From Anniella stebbinsi (lineage: Eukaryota; Chordata; Lepidosauria; Squamata; Anniellidae): a stretch of 64,000 bases of DNA. A program made the translations under genes and the position numbers. Where the stretch lies: the NCBI GenBank assembly GCA_029215795.1, contig JARDYH010000003.1, positions 30,877,001 through 30,941,000 of the forward strand, in the 5' to 3' direction. The notes below the pieces were generated by a model, which was not told the DNA's origin, searched no databases, and saw only the letters and a program-made list of their open reading frames with translations. This document shows positions 9,836 to 19,745 of the stretch, piece by piece (position 1 is the first letter of the stretch; each line of letters opens with the position of its first letter).

Positions 9836-11235
9836 AAGTAATAAAAAACCAGTCGCTCATCAGAACATTCCTAACAACACAATTGTCTTGGTGGCCATAT
9901 GAGGGGAACAAACATTTGTCAATAGAGAGGGGTTCATATGCTCAGGGAAGACAGGGAACCACAACAGGAAACAACACCAGGTGGTGCTCATATCTCACAA
10001 ATCAATAGGGAAGAACACTGACAGGGGAAATAAGTTCAGATCACACCATGGAGTTGTGTTGAAGGATTTCTCTACAGAGCAAAACTTACGTTTGCGGTGT
10101 TATTCAACAACAATGGGCCAGTTCTCATGACATAGGCTCCCATAAGTGGGAGAGAGAGGGCGCACTGCCTGCAGCACATCTGCCATTTCCACTGTTCCTT
10201 AGCAACCCACAATCAGCTTCATTATATGTTTAGCCTGATGTGTGAACCCAGACTGCTGGGTTGTTTGGGGGCTAAACCACCCATTGGTTAACCTAATAAT
10301 AAACCTTGGGCTGTTGTTTAATCCATGGGCTGCGGTGTTGTATAAACCAGGTCAATGACATTAGCAATGAAAGGCAGGTACAGGGAAGGGCAGAACCAGA
10401 GCTAGAAGTCAAATCTGCTATGCTACAAACCTGACTGCACAGCTACAAGATGAAATTATGATGAGAAACAGAGAAGCCAGGGAACCTTGGAGAAGGAACT
10501 GGGGAATTGGACTGCTCAAGTGTTCATGTTTAAAATCGAAGTGATTGAGGGGGCAAGCAAGTGGGTACATACCCACCTCTGATTTCCAGAATCAAATGCT
10601 TCACTGAAACCCAAGCAGAACAGAATATATCAACCCCATTTCTCCAGTACAAGTTAATCAATTCAGGTGAAATTTCCACAATGCCTGCAGTAGAAGGAGT
10701 TAGTCCTGAATGGACTTTTTATGTCACTTTGATGAGCCTTTGAAATGAGTTAAATTGGGCCATTTGGGAAATCTCTGGGAAAGGCAGTGATTCCTGCAGC
10801 CTGCAACTACAAAAGAATAAAATATAAAACAGCTCATGATGCAGCTCCTATGTTCTAGGTAGGAAATATATCTCTGATTGCCAGATGCTGGAGACAAAAA
10901 AACAAGGAATGACTGCCATCTTCATCATGTCCAGTGCAGGCTTCTCAGAGCATAATTTTGCAACCTTTATTTCCTTCAGTCATTTGTTTGCAAGCTAAAA
11001 ATCCCCCGATATTTTAAATTTCTGTTCATAATGAAGATGCTTTGGCTCTCTAATCATTTAAGTGGCAGTTTTCTGTACCTTTTTTAGACATCAGATGGCC
11101 ATAATTGTGGACAAAACATAGATGGTGATATGCTAGCTAGTTGCTCCAGTATTTTCATTCTCACTCCGTTTTTTTAAAAGGGATATATGAGGATTCATTC
11201 CTCTTTGAAAATGTGTTTTTGCACCAATGCATACT
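9836..11235. other. No gene; unassigned sequence
   Basis: No coding exon or RNA gene was recognised. About 10107-10360 has 'gggccagttctcatgacata' and 'aaacctgggctgttgttta'-like words that may be old MITE sequence, without boundaries. Confidence 0.35.
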
Positions 11236-11335
11236 TGCAAAATACACATTTATTTATTTATTTATAAAATTTCTATACTGCTAATTATAATAGAATCTCT
11301 CAGCAGCTCACAATATTGGAGTACAGTATTAACAC
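11236..11335 (-). mobile_element. LINE 3' tail (L2/CR1-like), split by nested insertion
   Basis: The plus strand reads '(attt)n' then 'ctatactgctaattat' and 'cagcagctcacaatat', the antisense of a LINE 3' end tailed by AAAT repeats. The element resumes at 14398 with 'attaaaacataccataaaaa' after a nested MITE and element B. Confidence 0.65.
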
Positions 11336-11444
11336 AGTGGCCCCATTCAGAAGACACCTTAAACCATAGCTTTAACCACGGTGAACAAGGCAAAAAGCCT
11401 TATTTACCATGGTTAAAGCTATGGTTTAAGGTAGGGATGTGCAC

Positions 11445-11575
11445 TGACCCCCCGGATCGGATCGGATAGCGGATCGGAATCGGACCTGGGGGGTCGGATC
11501 GGATCGGATCGGATCGGAGGCTGGTCGGATCGGATCGGACCAGATGTCCGATCCGGATCGGACGCCATTTTGAAT
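11445..11575. repeat. Left subterminal CGGAT array of element B
   Basis: Almost the same sequence as 2470-2594 in element A, including the C-rich start 'ctgaccccccggatcgg' and the border 'ggacgccattttgaatgc'. Confidence 0.85.
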
Positions 11576-11611
11576 GCTTTTTCCCATAGCCAAGTATTGT
11601 TTTACAAAAAC

Positions 11612-12660
11612 GCCTATAACTTTTTCATTTTTAAAGATAGAAGGATGAAACTTGGGCACATTGTAGACTGGTTAGGGGTAGTTATCTGTGAGAAATTTCA
11701 GAAAGATTGGTGCATGCATTTTGTGGCAATTAATTTTTTAATAAATACCCAGGAATGCCTATAACTTTGTCATTTTTAAAGTTACACACATGAAACTTTG
11801 CCACATTGTAGGGGGTACCTTGGGACCTATGTGTGTGAAATTTCAGAAACGTAGGTGCTTGTCTTGTGTGGCAATTAATTTTTAGAAAAATGGGTAGTAG
11901 TGGGGTAAATACAGTTACGCCTCCCATTTTTTTATTTTTGAAGATACAAACAGGAAACTTGGGCACATTACAGGTACCACTTGCCTTGATATGTGTGTGA
12001 AATTTCAGAAACATTGGAGCTTTCCTTGTGTGGCAATTAATTTTTGAAACAATGAGGAAAGAAACACCTATAACTTTGTCATTTTTAAAGTTACACACAT
12101 GAAACTTTGCCACATTGTAGGTGCTACCTTGGGACCCATGTGTGTGAAATTTCGGAAACGTAGGTGCTTGCCTTGTGTGGCAATTAATTTTTTAATAAAT
12201 ACCCAGGAATGCCTATAACTTTGTCATTTTTAAAGTTACACACATGAACCTTTGCCACATTGTAGGCGGTACCTTGGGACCTATGTGTGTGAAATTTCGG
12301 AAACGTAGGTGCTTGCCTTGTGTGGCAATTAATTTTAGAAAAATGGGTAGTGGTGGGGTAAATACAGTTACGCCTCCCACTTTTTTATTTTTGAAGATAC
12401 AAACAGGAAACATGGGCACATTACAGGTACCACTTGGCTTGATATGTGTGTAAAATTTCAGACAGCTGGGTCCAGGCATGTGGTGGCAAGGTATTTTTGA
12501 AACAATGAGGAAAGAAACGCCTATAACTTTTTTATTTTAAAAGTTAGAAGTCTGAACATTGCTCACTTTGTAGATGGGTTAGGGGTAGATATGTGTCAGA
12601 AATTTCAGAATTATAGGTCCAGGCATTTGATGGCTATGGAATTTTTAAATTACATGTTTC
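11612..12660. repeat. Left arm of element B: seven monomers of about 147 bp
   Basis: Units begin near 11612, 11757, 11920, 12068, 12212, 12372 and 12521 at 'cctataactttntcattttt' or 'cctcccanttttttattttt'. Each contains 'gggcaca' or 'gccacattgtag', 'gaaatttcagaaac' and (in most) 'gtggcaattaattttt'. Lengths are about 145-163 bp. Two alternating subtypes suggest amplification of a higher-order dimer. The reverse-complement array occupies about 13070-14120. Confidence 0.9.
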
Positions 12661-12796
12661 AAAAAAATTTCTACAGAGGCCAGGTCTTCCCCTCCCGCTT
12701 CCCGCGAAGAAAAGGAAACACTCTCTCGTCTCGATCCCTTTGATCCTTGCTAGTAGTATCCATTACAGGGCTCGTGTTTCCTTTCCTACTTTCACT

Positions 12797-12928
12797 TATC
12801 AAGCAGAACGGCTGAGCCTAGCTGAGTTTTGCAGCCATGCGTGCAAGGAAGGATCACTCTGGTCTCGATCCCTTTGATCCTTGGTAGTATCCATTACAGG
12901 GCTCGTGTCTGCTTGAGTACAAAGTGAA
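12797..12928. other. Loop of element B
   Basis: About 132 bp between the arms. It contains 'gaacggctgagcctagctga', 'gcagccatgcgtgcaagg' and a partial extra copy of the arm-end motif 'cattacagggctcgtg'. Element A holds this segment in the opposite orientation at about 4180-4300. Confidence 0.85.
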
Positions 12929-13069
12929 AAGTGAAAGTAGGAAAGGAAACACGAGCCCTGTAATGGATACTACTAGCAAGGATCAAAGGGATCGAGACGA
13001 GAGAGTGTTTCCTTTTCTTCGCGGGAAGCGGGAGGGGAAGACCTGGCCTCTGTAGAAATTTTTTTGAAA

Positions 13070-14120
13070 CATGTAATTTAAAAATTCCATAGCCATCAAA
13101 TGCCTGGACCTATAATTCTGAAATTTCTGACACATATCTACCCCTAACCCATCTACAAAGTGAGCAATGTTCAGACTTCTAACTTTTAAAATAAAAAAGT
13201 TATAGGCGTTTCTTTCCTCATTGTTTCAAAAATACCTTGCCACCACATGCCTGGACCCAGCTGTCTGAAATTTTACACACATATCAAGCCAAGTGGTACC
13301 TGTAATGTGCCCATGTTTCCTGTTTGTATCTTCAAAAATAAAAAAGTGGGAGGCGTAACTGTATTTACCCCACCACTACCCATTTTTCTAAAATTAATTG
13401 CCACACAAGGCAAGCACCTACGTTTCCGAAATTTCACACACATAGGTCCCAAGGTACCGCCTACAATGTGGCAAAGTTTCATGTGTGTAACTTTAAAAAT
13501 GACAAAGTTATAGGCATTCCTGGGTATTTATTAAAAAATTAATTGCCACACAAGGCAAGCACCTACGTTTCCGAAATTTCACACACATGGGTCCCAAGGT
13601 AGCACCTACAATGTGGCAAAGTTTCATGTGTGTAACTTTAAAAATGACAAAGTTATAGGTGTTTCTTTCCTCATTGTTTCAAAAATTAATTGCCACACAA
13701 GGAAAGCTCCAATGTTTCTGAAATTTCACACACATATCAAGGCAAGTGGTACCTGTAATGTGCCCAAGTTTCCTGTTTGTATCTTCAAAAATAAAAAAAT
13801 GGGAGGCGTAACTGTATTTACCCCACTACTACCCATTTTTCTAAAAATTAATTGCCACACAAGACAAGCACCTACGTTTCTGAAATTTCACACACATAGG
13901 TCCCAAGGTACCCCCTACAATGTGGCAAAGTTTCATGTGTGTAACTTTAAAAATGACAAAGTTATAGGCATTCCTGGGTATTTATTAAAAAATTAATTGC
14001 CACAAAATGCATGCACCAATCTTTCTGAAATTTCTCACAGATAACTACCCCTAACCAGTCTACAATGTGCCCAAGTTTCATCCTTCTATCTTTAAAAATG
14101 AAAAAGTTATAGGCGTTTTT
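13070..14120. repeat. Right arm of element B: seven inverted monomers
   Basis: Mirror of 11612-12660. Because each unit is close to 147 bp (49 codons), open frames of 88-127 codons run across neighbouring units. They appear on both arms and carry no recognisable domain, so I treat them as a by-product of repeat length. Confidence 0.9.
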
Positions 14121-14159
14121 GTAAAACAATACTTGGCTATGGGAAAAAGCATTCAAAAT

Positions 14160-14300
14160 GGCGTCCGATCCGGATCGGACCTCATCGGATCGGATCGGAT
14201 CGGATCGGAGGTTGTCCGGATCGGATCGGATCGGATCGGATTTTCCCGATTTTGGGTCGGATCGGATTCGGATCGTGGATCGGATCCGATCCGATGCACA
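14160..14300. repeat. Right subterminal CGGAT array of element B
   Basis: CGGAT runs with the same AT-containing interruption as the right end of element A ('ttttcccgattttgggtcgg'), ending 'gatgcacacccct'. Confidence 0.85.
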
Positions 14301-14397
14301 CCCCTAGTTTAAGGTGTCTTCTGAACACGGCTTGGCTTTCTGGCTTAACCACCATGGTTAAAGCCATGGCTTAAGGTGTCTTCTGAATGGGACCGCT

Positions 14398-14640
14398 ATT
14401 AAAACATACCATAAAAATACAGTATTAAAACAATTCCAACAACAATAAAAGAGCAGTAGAATGGGACAGTAAAATGGAGTGGCGTAGTTAATTTATTTAA
14501 GGTCAAGGGAAGTTCTGGGTGAAGAAGTGAGTCTTCTGGAGGCATTTGAATGATGCTACATTTTCTGCCTCCTGAACCGCACGTGGGAGGTTTTTCCAAA
14601 TGGTGGGTGCCGCTACAGAGAAGGCTTACCATCTGTATAC
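14398..14640 (-). mobile_element. Continuation of the LINE tail interrupted at 11335
   Basis: Contains 'gtgagtcttctggaggcatt', 'cctcctgaaccgcacgtgg' and 'ttttccaaatggtgggtgcc', typical of the antisense of L2-like LINE 3' regions and similar in layout to 59898-60250. Confidence 0.55.
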
Positions 14641-15239
14641 TTCATGACAACATTCCGCCCATTTCAGAATGACAAGCAAGACATTTGAGCAAATTCTTCC
14701 TCACAGTAAAACAACAATAAAATAGCAGTAAAAAACCTGTTCTGCGAGTTTATGGATTTTTTGTGACTTGGAAAAATCCAGTCTGCTGCAGAATCCACAG
14801 GTCAGATTTACAGAAATCTGAACTCATTTGAATTGGTTGTAGCTTTCTCTGCCATCCCTATTTTGGTATTATTCATTTCATGAATATGTTCTAACCCTTT
14901 TCGATGCCAACCATGCTAGCGGCCAGGCACGTCATTTCGCAAGTTAATTACATATCACATGAAGACGCCTTTCCTTTTGACTGCCCAGAATCTACTACAA
15001 ATCAGTATCATTGGTGGTGACATTTTAATGTTTTGAGAAGGGTGGTGGGTGGGGAATAATCCTTCTCTTATTTACTCTCTCTTCAAGTTAGGAGAATATG
15101 CTTGCAATTACTTGGTTCAAAAGGTTTGTTTCAGATTTAAACATACATTATAGGAGATGCAGCCTCATCCATTACTTTTGCTTCTTGAAGTGAGTTATGG
15201 AACAAGCGGGCCTGGAGGAGACATGGGAAGGGAAATGTT
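14641..15239. other. No gene seen
   Basis: AT-rich, unassigned. Confidence 0.3.
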
Positions 15240-15345
15240 TAGTGCAAGGGTGGGGAACCCGTGGCCCTGCAGATGTTGTGAGACTCCAATCTGTACTAGC
15301 TACAGCGTGGCCAATGGTCCAGCAACATCTGCCCCCCCCCCCCCG
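15240..15345 (+). repeat. Degenerate ACTACAACTCCCA-family fragment and C-run
   Basis: 'agggtggggaacccgtgg' and 'cctgcagatgttgtgagact' match the start of the fold-back family at 9159-9275. 'gcgtggccaatggtccagca' matches its middle. It ends in a C14 homopolymer (about 15331-15344). Confidence 0.5.
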
Positions 15346-15784
15346 TTCAGTGACAAATAAACTAGATCTGAGAATCCCCATTCTTACATGAGACCACAGC
15401 ACACACATCTATGCTTTGTAGGCATCCAGGTTTTCTACACTGAAAAACCCACACAGAAATGCCATATTAGATCATTTACATCTTTTAAAAAACCTTACTG
15501 GTTGTGGTTTTCCCCTTTCTGTTGCCAATAGACTTCCATGTGTGTTGCCAAGACAACTCGCTTTGGAGACAAAAGGATTTGAAAACTGTTTCAGTATATT
15601 TTTAAATCCCCTCTGTAAGCTTTCCAGCATAGTTATTTCATCCCCTCCTTGTTAAGATTAGTGATCTAATGCATATTTTACTGATAGACATTTAGGGATG
15701 CTCCAAAACATGCTCAGTTTCCCAATGTGTGACTAAAGTTACCATATCATATATCATTTCAAGGCAATGGGGATTCCTACACCT

Positions 15785-15885
15785 TGGGTTTTGTTCTACA
15801 GTAGCCTTCTCCGACCTGGTATCCTCCAGATGTTTTAGACTACAGCTCCCAACAGCCCCAGTGAGCATTGCCAATGACTGCGGAG
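15785..15885 (+). mobile_element. ACTACAACTCCCA-family fragment
   Basis: Reads 'gccttctccgacctgg', 'cctccagatgttttagacta', 'cagctcccaacagcccca'. Only one half of the fold-back structure is preserved. Confidence 0.6.
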
Positions 15886-16289
15886 ACTGGTCAAATTATT
15901 TCGGCACCTGAAGCAGAAAATACCACAGGTGCTGTCTCCTCTCTGGCAGTAAAAAACTAATTTACACAACTAAGTAAAATGTTGCTCAAAATCTGCTGCC
16001 TGTGGTGTCCACCAATTCTGCCTAAGAGGATTTTCAGATGGGTGGGAAATCATGCTTCTGTACCGTTGCTCCGCTTCCTGGTTGTCTTCCACACTAGGAA
16101 TGAGCAGAATCACATGGGAAGAAAGCAACGACCACATGGCCTGTTCAGCTTAGTGGGACGGAGCCCTCCAGTGGACATTCTATATCACAACTTTTCCTGC
16201 ACATGGCAGGAAATAGTGACAAATATTGCTATAGCACAAATAAATCAGGCTTCGAGGTCTTATTCTGTGATGGAAAAAAGAACAGAAGG
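15886..16289. other. No gene seen
   Basis: Unassigned sequence upstream of the R4-like LINE. Confidence 0.3.
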
Positions 16290-16920
16290 AGCGGGAGATG
16301 CCAAATCATGTTGTCTTTTACTGATTCAGAAATTTCCTGACTATTGAACATGTTTTAAGTATGACTGCTTTCTGGATGTTGGTGTGGATGTATTTTGGTA
16401 GGCCCAGTTTTTGAAGGTTTTCTGTAATTTGTTTTTTGATGTGATGCCAGTGACTAAAGGTATAATTGTAACTTTTTCCTGTTGCCATAGTTCTTTAGCT
16501 TCCATAGTCAGTGGTGTATATTTTCTGTCTTTTCCTCTTCCTTTTTTACAACATTTTTCTCAATTAGATATTGCTATGTCGATGAGGTAAGTGTTTTTTC
16601 TTTCTTTTTCATCTATAATGGCTATGTCTGGTTGATTGCAAGGTATTGTCTTGTCCATATGAATTGTTCTGTCCCAGTATATTGTATGATCTGAGTTTTC
16701 CAAGATTGTTTCGGGTGAGTAAGCATAGTTTGGTGTTGGTTGTTTGATGAGGTTGAATTTGATGGCCAGTCATTGGTGAATTTTTTTTTTTGCAGCTGTT
16801 CAATTCAATAGTCAGGAAATTTCTGAATCAGTAAAAGACAACATGACTTGGCAAAGTCCATCATGTCTACCTAGAAAAACTGCCACGAGCGAGAAAAGAG
16901 ATGATGATGATGATGATTAA
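16290..16920. mobile_element. R4/Dong-like LINE 3' end with 5' inversion
   Basis: The minus strand of about 16320-16790 decodes, with one stop codon, to a LINE C-terminal region containing WDRTI, then CNQPDIAIIDEKERK and LIDIAI. This is the PD..D pattern of the restriction-like endonuclease in R2/R4/Dong/Rex6-type elements. At 16803 the orientation switches: plus-strand sequence repeats the same 41 bases as 16306-16346 in inverted form, continues into the C-terminus and ends in a (GAT)n tail at 16898-16917. The layout (inverted 5' part, sense 3' part, overlap at the junction) is that of twin-priming. The element is 5'-truncated and dead. R4/Dong assignment is by motif and tail only. Confidence 0.75.
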
Positions 16921-17802
16921 ATATCTTACAGAGCAATCTTATGGTCTCTGGGAGAGAGTTCCAGGGACTATAGGATATATCTGAGCCCTCCCCACCCCCA
17001 CTGAAGCCATAAACCCTCCTATGACTTGAGGAGGGGGACTCTGAATTCTGATCCCTCCCCCCATCCCTTCCTTGCCCCCTTGTAGCAGCTGTGGAAAGAA
17101 CCATAGTGGTTGCTTTCCATGGTCACAGTAGTGACCTCAGATGACTGAGGGAGAAGGGAGGAGGAAGGGAGGAGAAACCAGAGGCTGGGATCTAGTGGAT
17201 CCTATGGCCTCCCAAGCCCTGCCCCTGCCCCTAGTAGCAAAGAAGGATGGAGAGGTGAAAATTGCAAAAAGGATGGAGAGGTGAAAATGGACTCTGTCTC
17301 ACCTCCCAACCTGCCATCATCAGCCTGGCAGGGCACAGGGTACTTGGAAGCCTCTGTGATCAGAGGCTTCTGCATAGCAGGGAGCAATCCATTAGGATAG
17401 CACCTTCATATGCCTTTCTTTAAAGAAGGCTGAAGGCAACTTACACATTTGCAAATAAAATGTACAAAAATGTAATGCAATGTAAACCAGCTAAAAACAA
17501 TTATTAATACAATATCATGGCCCCACAAATGGGTAATAAATGGGTAATGGTTAACTCATCTGTACATGCATGGAGACAGGGTGGCCTCTGGATGCAAACG
17601 GGGAATCTCGTGGCCCTGGTCAGGAACAAGCTATCCAGACTGAGGGAAGGTCACAGACCACCAGATTGGTCCTCTGCTGTCACCGGACTCTCCAGGCCAA
17701 TAGGATTATGGGAAGTTGTGCAAATGTTCCAGTTGGAATGCTTGCTATTCCCTCCTCCGGCTGGTGGTTCTGCAGATCCCTGTGTGATATTATATTGTGA
17801 AG
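16921..17802. other. No gene; purine-rich segment
   Basis: About 17130-17280 is purine-rich and has a 20-bp direct repeat ('aggatggagaggtgaaaat' twice, near 17245 and 17271). About 17400-17515 resembles an antisense LINE tail. No gene is supported. Confidence 0.35.

Positions 17803-17840
<38 letters not shown>
17803..17840. repeat. (AC)19 microsatellite
   Basis: Uninterrupted AC run. Confidence 0.95.
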
Positions 17841-17842
<2 letters not shown>

Positions 17843-18378
17843 CAAATGGCATGATATAAACTTTGTCTATGCTACTGCTGGCATCTGTACAGTGTTTCTG
17901 CTGTCTTCTTTGCCTCCACCTATTGCTCAGGGAAAGGGTGCCTTCATTCAATTCAAGGCAATGCTGTCAGGTTCTTTTCTTTTCCCTGAGAAGTTACAGC
18001 TAATTCAAAATCCATCAGTGCGTACAAGGAGCTTAAATTGTTCCTTCCAATGTGTATTACCTTGCACTTGTCTACAATGAAATTTAATCTGCCTGCACAT
18101 TGCCTAATTATCTCATTGCATTGGGCCGTCTAGAAATCCTTGCAAGCCATATGCCTGTCTTGTCTTCATAGAATAATTGTGTGGCCAGCACTTGAAGAGG
18201 GGTGTGTGTGTGTGTTAGAATGTTAAGGCTGAAGGATACATCTGAAGAGACTTTCTATGGTCTCTTAAAGAGATCGGCTCTGATAGGATGATTCGAGGAG
18301 AACCTGCTATAAAAGTAATAGGCATCATCTAGTTTGTTTGGAACCTGGTGCTTTGGACCTTGTTAATGCCATGATTCA
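17841..18378. other. No gene seen
   Basis: Unassigned, with a short GT run near 18202-18216. Confidence 0.3.
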
Positions 18379-18412
18379 CAGAAAAAGAAAGAAAGAAAGA
18401 AAGAAAGAAAGA
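18379..18412. repeat. (GAAA)n microsatellite
   Basis: About seven GAAA units with one longer A-run at the start. It is followed by AT-rich sequence, a (TTG)n run at 18581-18606 and (AGT)n at 18607-18620. Confidence 0.9.
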
Positions 18413-18849
18413 AGATATAAATATTTTAAATTCATAAATAAAACATATAGGGATTCCTGGGGAAACTTTTTAAACAAAATTACGATCCCCTTCTTGCTGT
18501 ACACTCTTAAAATATGTATGTATGTTTCTATTTATTTATTTTACTTTTATACACCCAATAATAAGCATTCTCTGGACAGATGTTGTTGTTTTTGTTGTTG
18601 TTGTTAGAAGTAGTAGTAGTAAATATGCACTTAAAAATTAAAGAAATACACAAAAAGATTATACCACTGTAATTGCAGGCAGTAAGCAGTCTGCTGCTTC
18701 CACTGTATCTGGCTGCTTCCATTGCAACTGGCAAAGCTCTGGAGTTCAAGCCACTGAAGTCTGCCTTGTACTACCCTCCAGGACATTTTTAACCCTCTCT
18801 TGTAAAGTGTATCACTTTTGTACATAGTTTTAGAAGATCAGAGCATTTT

Positions 18850-19200
18850 AGGGCCAAACTACACGCAACGTTAATTATTTAGTTTACCTTTGAGTGCAAA
18901 CTCCCCCCCCCCATAAATTGCAGGCATCTCCCTCCTCCCCACCCTATGAACCAGTTTGGGACCCTTGTGTAGGATAGCGGGAGCTTTAACCATTTGTTCC
19001 CCACATTTGCATGTGGGAAAACGCTCCCATTTGCTCCAATGGGAGCCTTCCCCTAATGCATATTGCTGATGTCTCCCTCCTGATCTGGACCAGGACCACA
19101 GTGAGGGGCAAAGAATTAAGGCCTCCCTGCTTCTCCAAAACTGTCGTGAGGCAGCCCTTTCCCTCAGGCATTCCCACGAACTGGCAAACTGACACGACAT
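18850..19200. repeat. MITE-like block with internal hairpin
   Basis: Starts 'agggccaaactacacgcaac', a style of terminus seen again near 20421 ('agggccaaatgacaaatg'). A hairpin lies at about 19022-19050, where 'cgctcccatttg' is followed by 'ccaatgggagc'. A C-run occurs near 18902-18912. No TSD was found. Confidence 0.35.
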
Positions 19201-19560
19201 GAGACACTCACGTCGGTGAGACTTCTTTAATTGAGGAAATCAGACAGTCAAAAGCATAACAATTACATTTTTAACACCCACACCACTCAAAACTAATAAT
19301 GGTCAGAAAGCTTTAGGCTCCAGTCTAGATGCAATCCTGTAAGCAATCACTCAGGGGAGAGAAGTGTAGGGTTAGCTCCTATCCTATCTGAGCATTTCCA
19401 TATGCCGCATAGGCTGGCTCCTCAGAGAACATGGCCAGGGCCCAAGGGAACAGCTCCAGGCACAGGGCTGCGTGAAGCCCGGCAGAGACAAAGGCCAAGC
19501 ACCATTCATACCCAGCCTGCCGAAAACTCTGAGCTGACCCTGGTAAGCAAGATCACAGGG
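19201..19560. other. No gene; possible antisense LTR sequence
   Basis: 'cttctttaattgaggaaatcag' with A-rich continuation suggests antisense retroelement sequence, but no termini were recognised. Confidence 0.3.
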
Positions 19561-19745
19561 AATGAACTTCTCAGGCCGAGGAAACTCCCTTGCATGTAAC
19601 TTTAGCTCCGGGGAAGCTCTCTCGCAGGCCACACACACACAATCCAGAGCAGAGAACATCTCAGGCCGAGGAAATTCCCCTGCACATAACTTTTGCTCAG
19701 GAGAAGCTTTCTCCCAGGCCACATATACACAATCCAGAGCAGATG
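19561..19745. repeat. Tandem duplication, two units of about 92 bp
   Basis: Both units share 'ctcaggccgaggaaa', 'aact', 'gaagct.tct', 'caggccaca' and 'cacaatccagagcaga' in the same order. They start near 19568 and 19660. Divergence between them is moderate, so the duplication is not recent. Confidence 0.75.

Larger units (their letters stand above)
11432..14306. mobile_element. Element B: 2.88-kb near-perfect palindromic hAT-like transposon
   Basis: Starts TAGGGATGTGCAC, ends GATGCACACCCCTA, and is flanked by exact GTTTAAGG (11424-11431 and 14307-14314). Inside the distinct subterminal CGGAT arrays, the arms run from about 11566 to 12796 and 12929 to 14165 and are reverse complements. Corresponding segments 11730-12113 and 13613-13996 appear identical. 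Segments 12213-12479 and 13247-13513 differ at single positions (for example 'gaacctttg' against 'gaaactttg'). The loop 12797-12928 is the only sizeable single-copy part. No transposase is encoded. Such an inverted repeat could extrude as a cruciform or be transcribed into a long RNA hairpin; both are inferences. Confidence 0.95.
11336..14397. mobile_element. Small fold-back MITE with TSD, split by element B
   Basis: Left part 11336-11431 and right part 14315-14397 join into an element of about 179 bp (AGTGGCCCCATTCAGAAGAC ... GTCTTCTGAATGGGACCGCT) whose ends are inverted repeats. It is flanked by ATTAACAC (11328-11335) and ATTAAAAC (14398-14405), an 8-bp TSD with one mismatch, so it is probably hAT-type. 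Internal 'ttaaaccat' / 'atggtttaa' words extend the palindrome. Similar 'GGCC.GTTCAGA.GACA' ends occur at 36447-36705. Confidence 0.85.

Noticed and set aside
13613..13996. A 127-codon frame in the element B arm, repeated on the other arm and in element A
   Set aside because: Units of about 147 bp equal 49 codons, so frames stay open across units. There is no convincing start and no known domain.
11432..14306. Palindrome as an assembly artefact
   Set aside because: The asymmetric ends, exact TSD, clean interruption of a MITE that becomes whole when the element is removed, and an independent relative (element A) argue for a real insertion. Read data would still be the final test.
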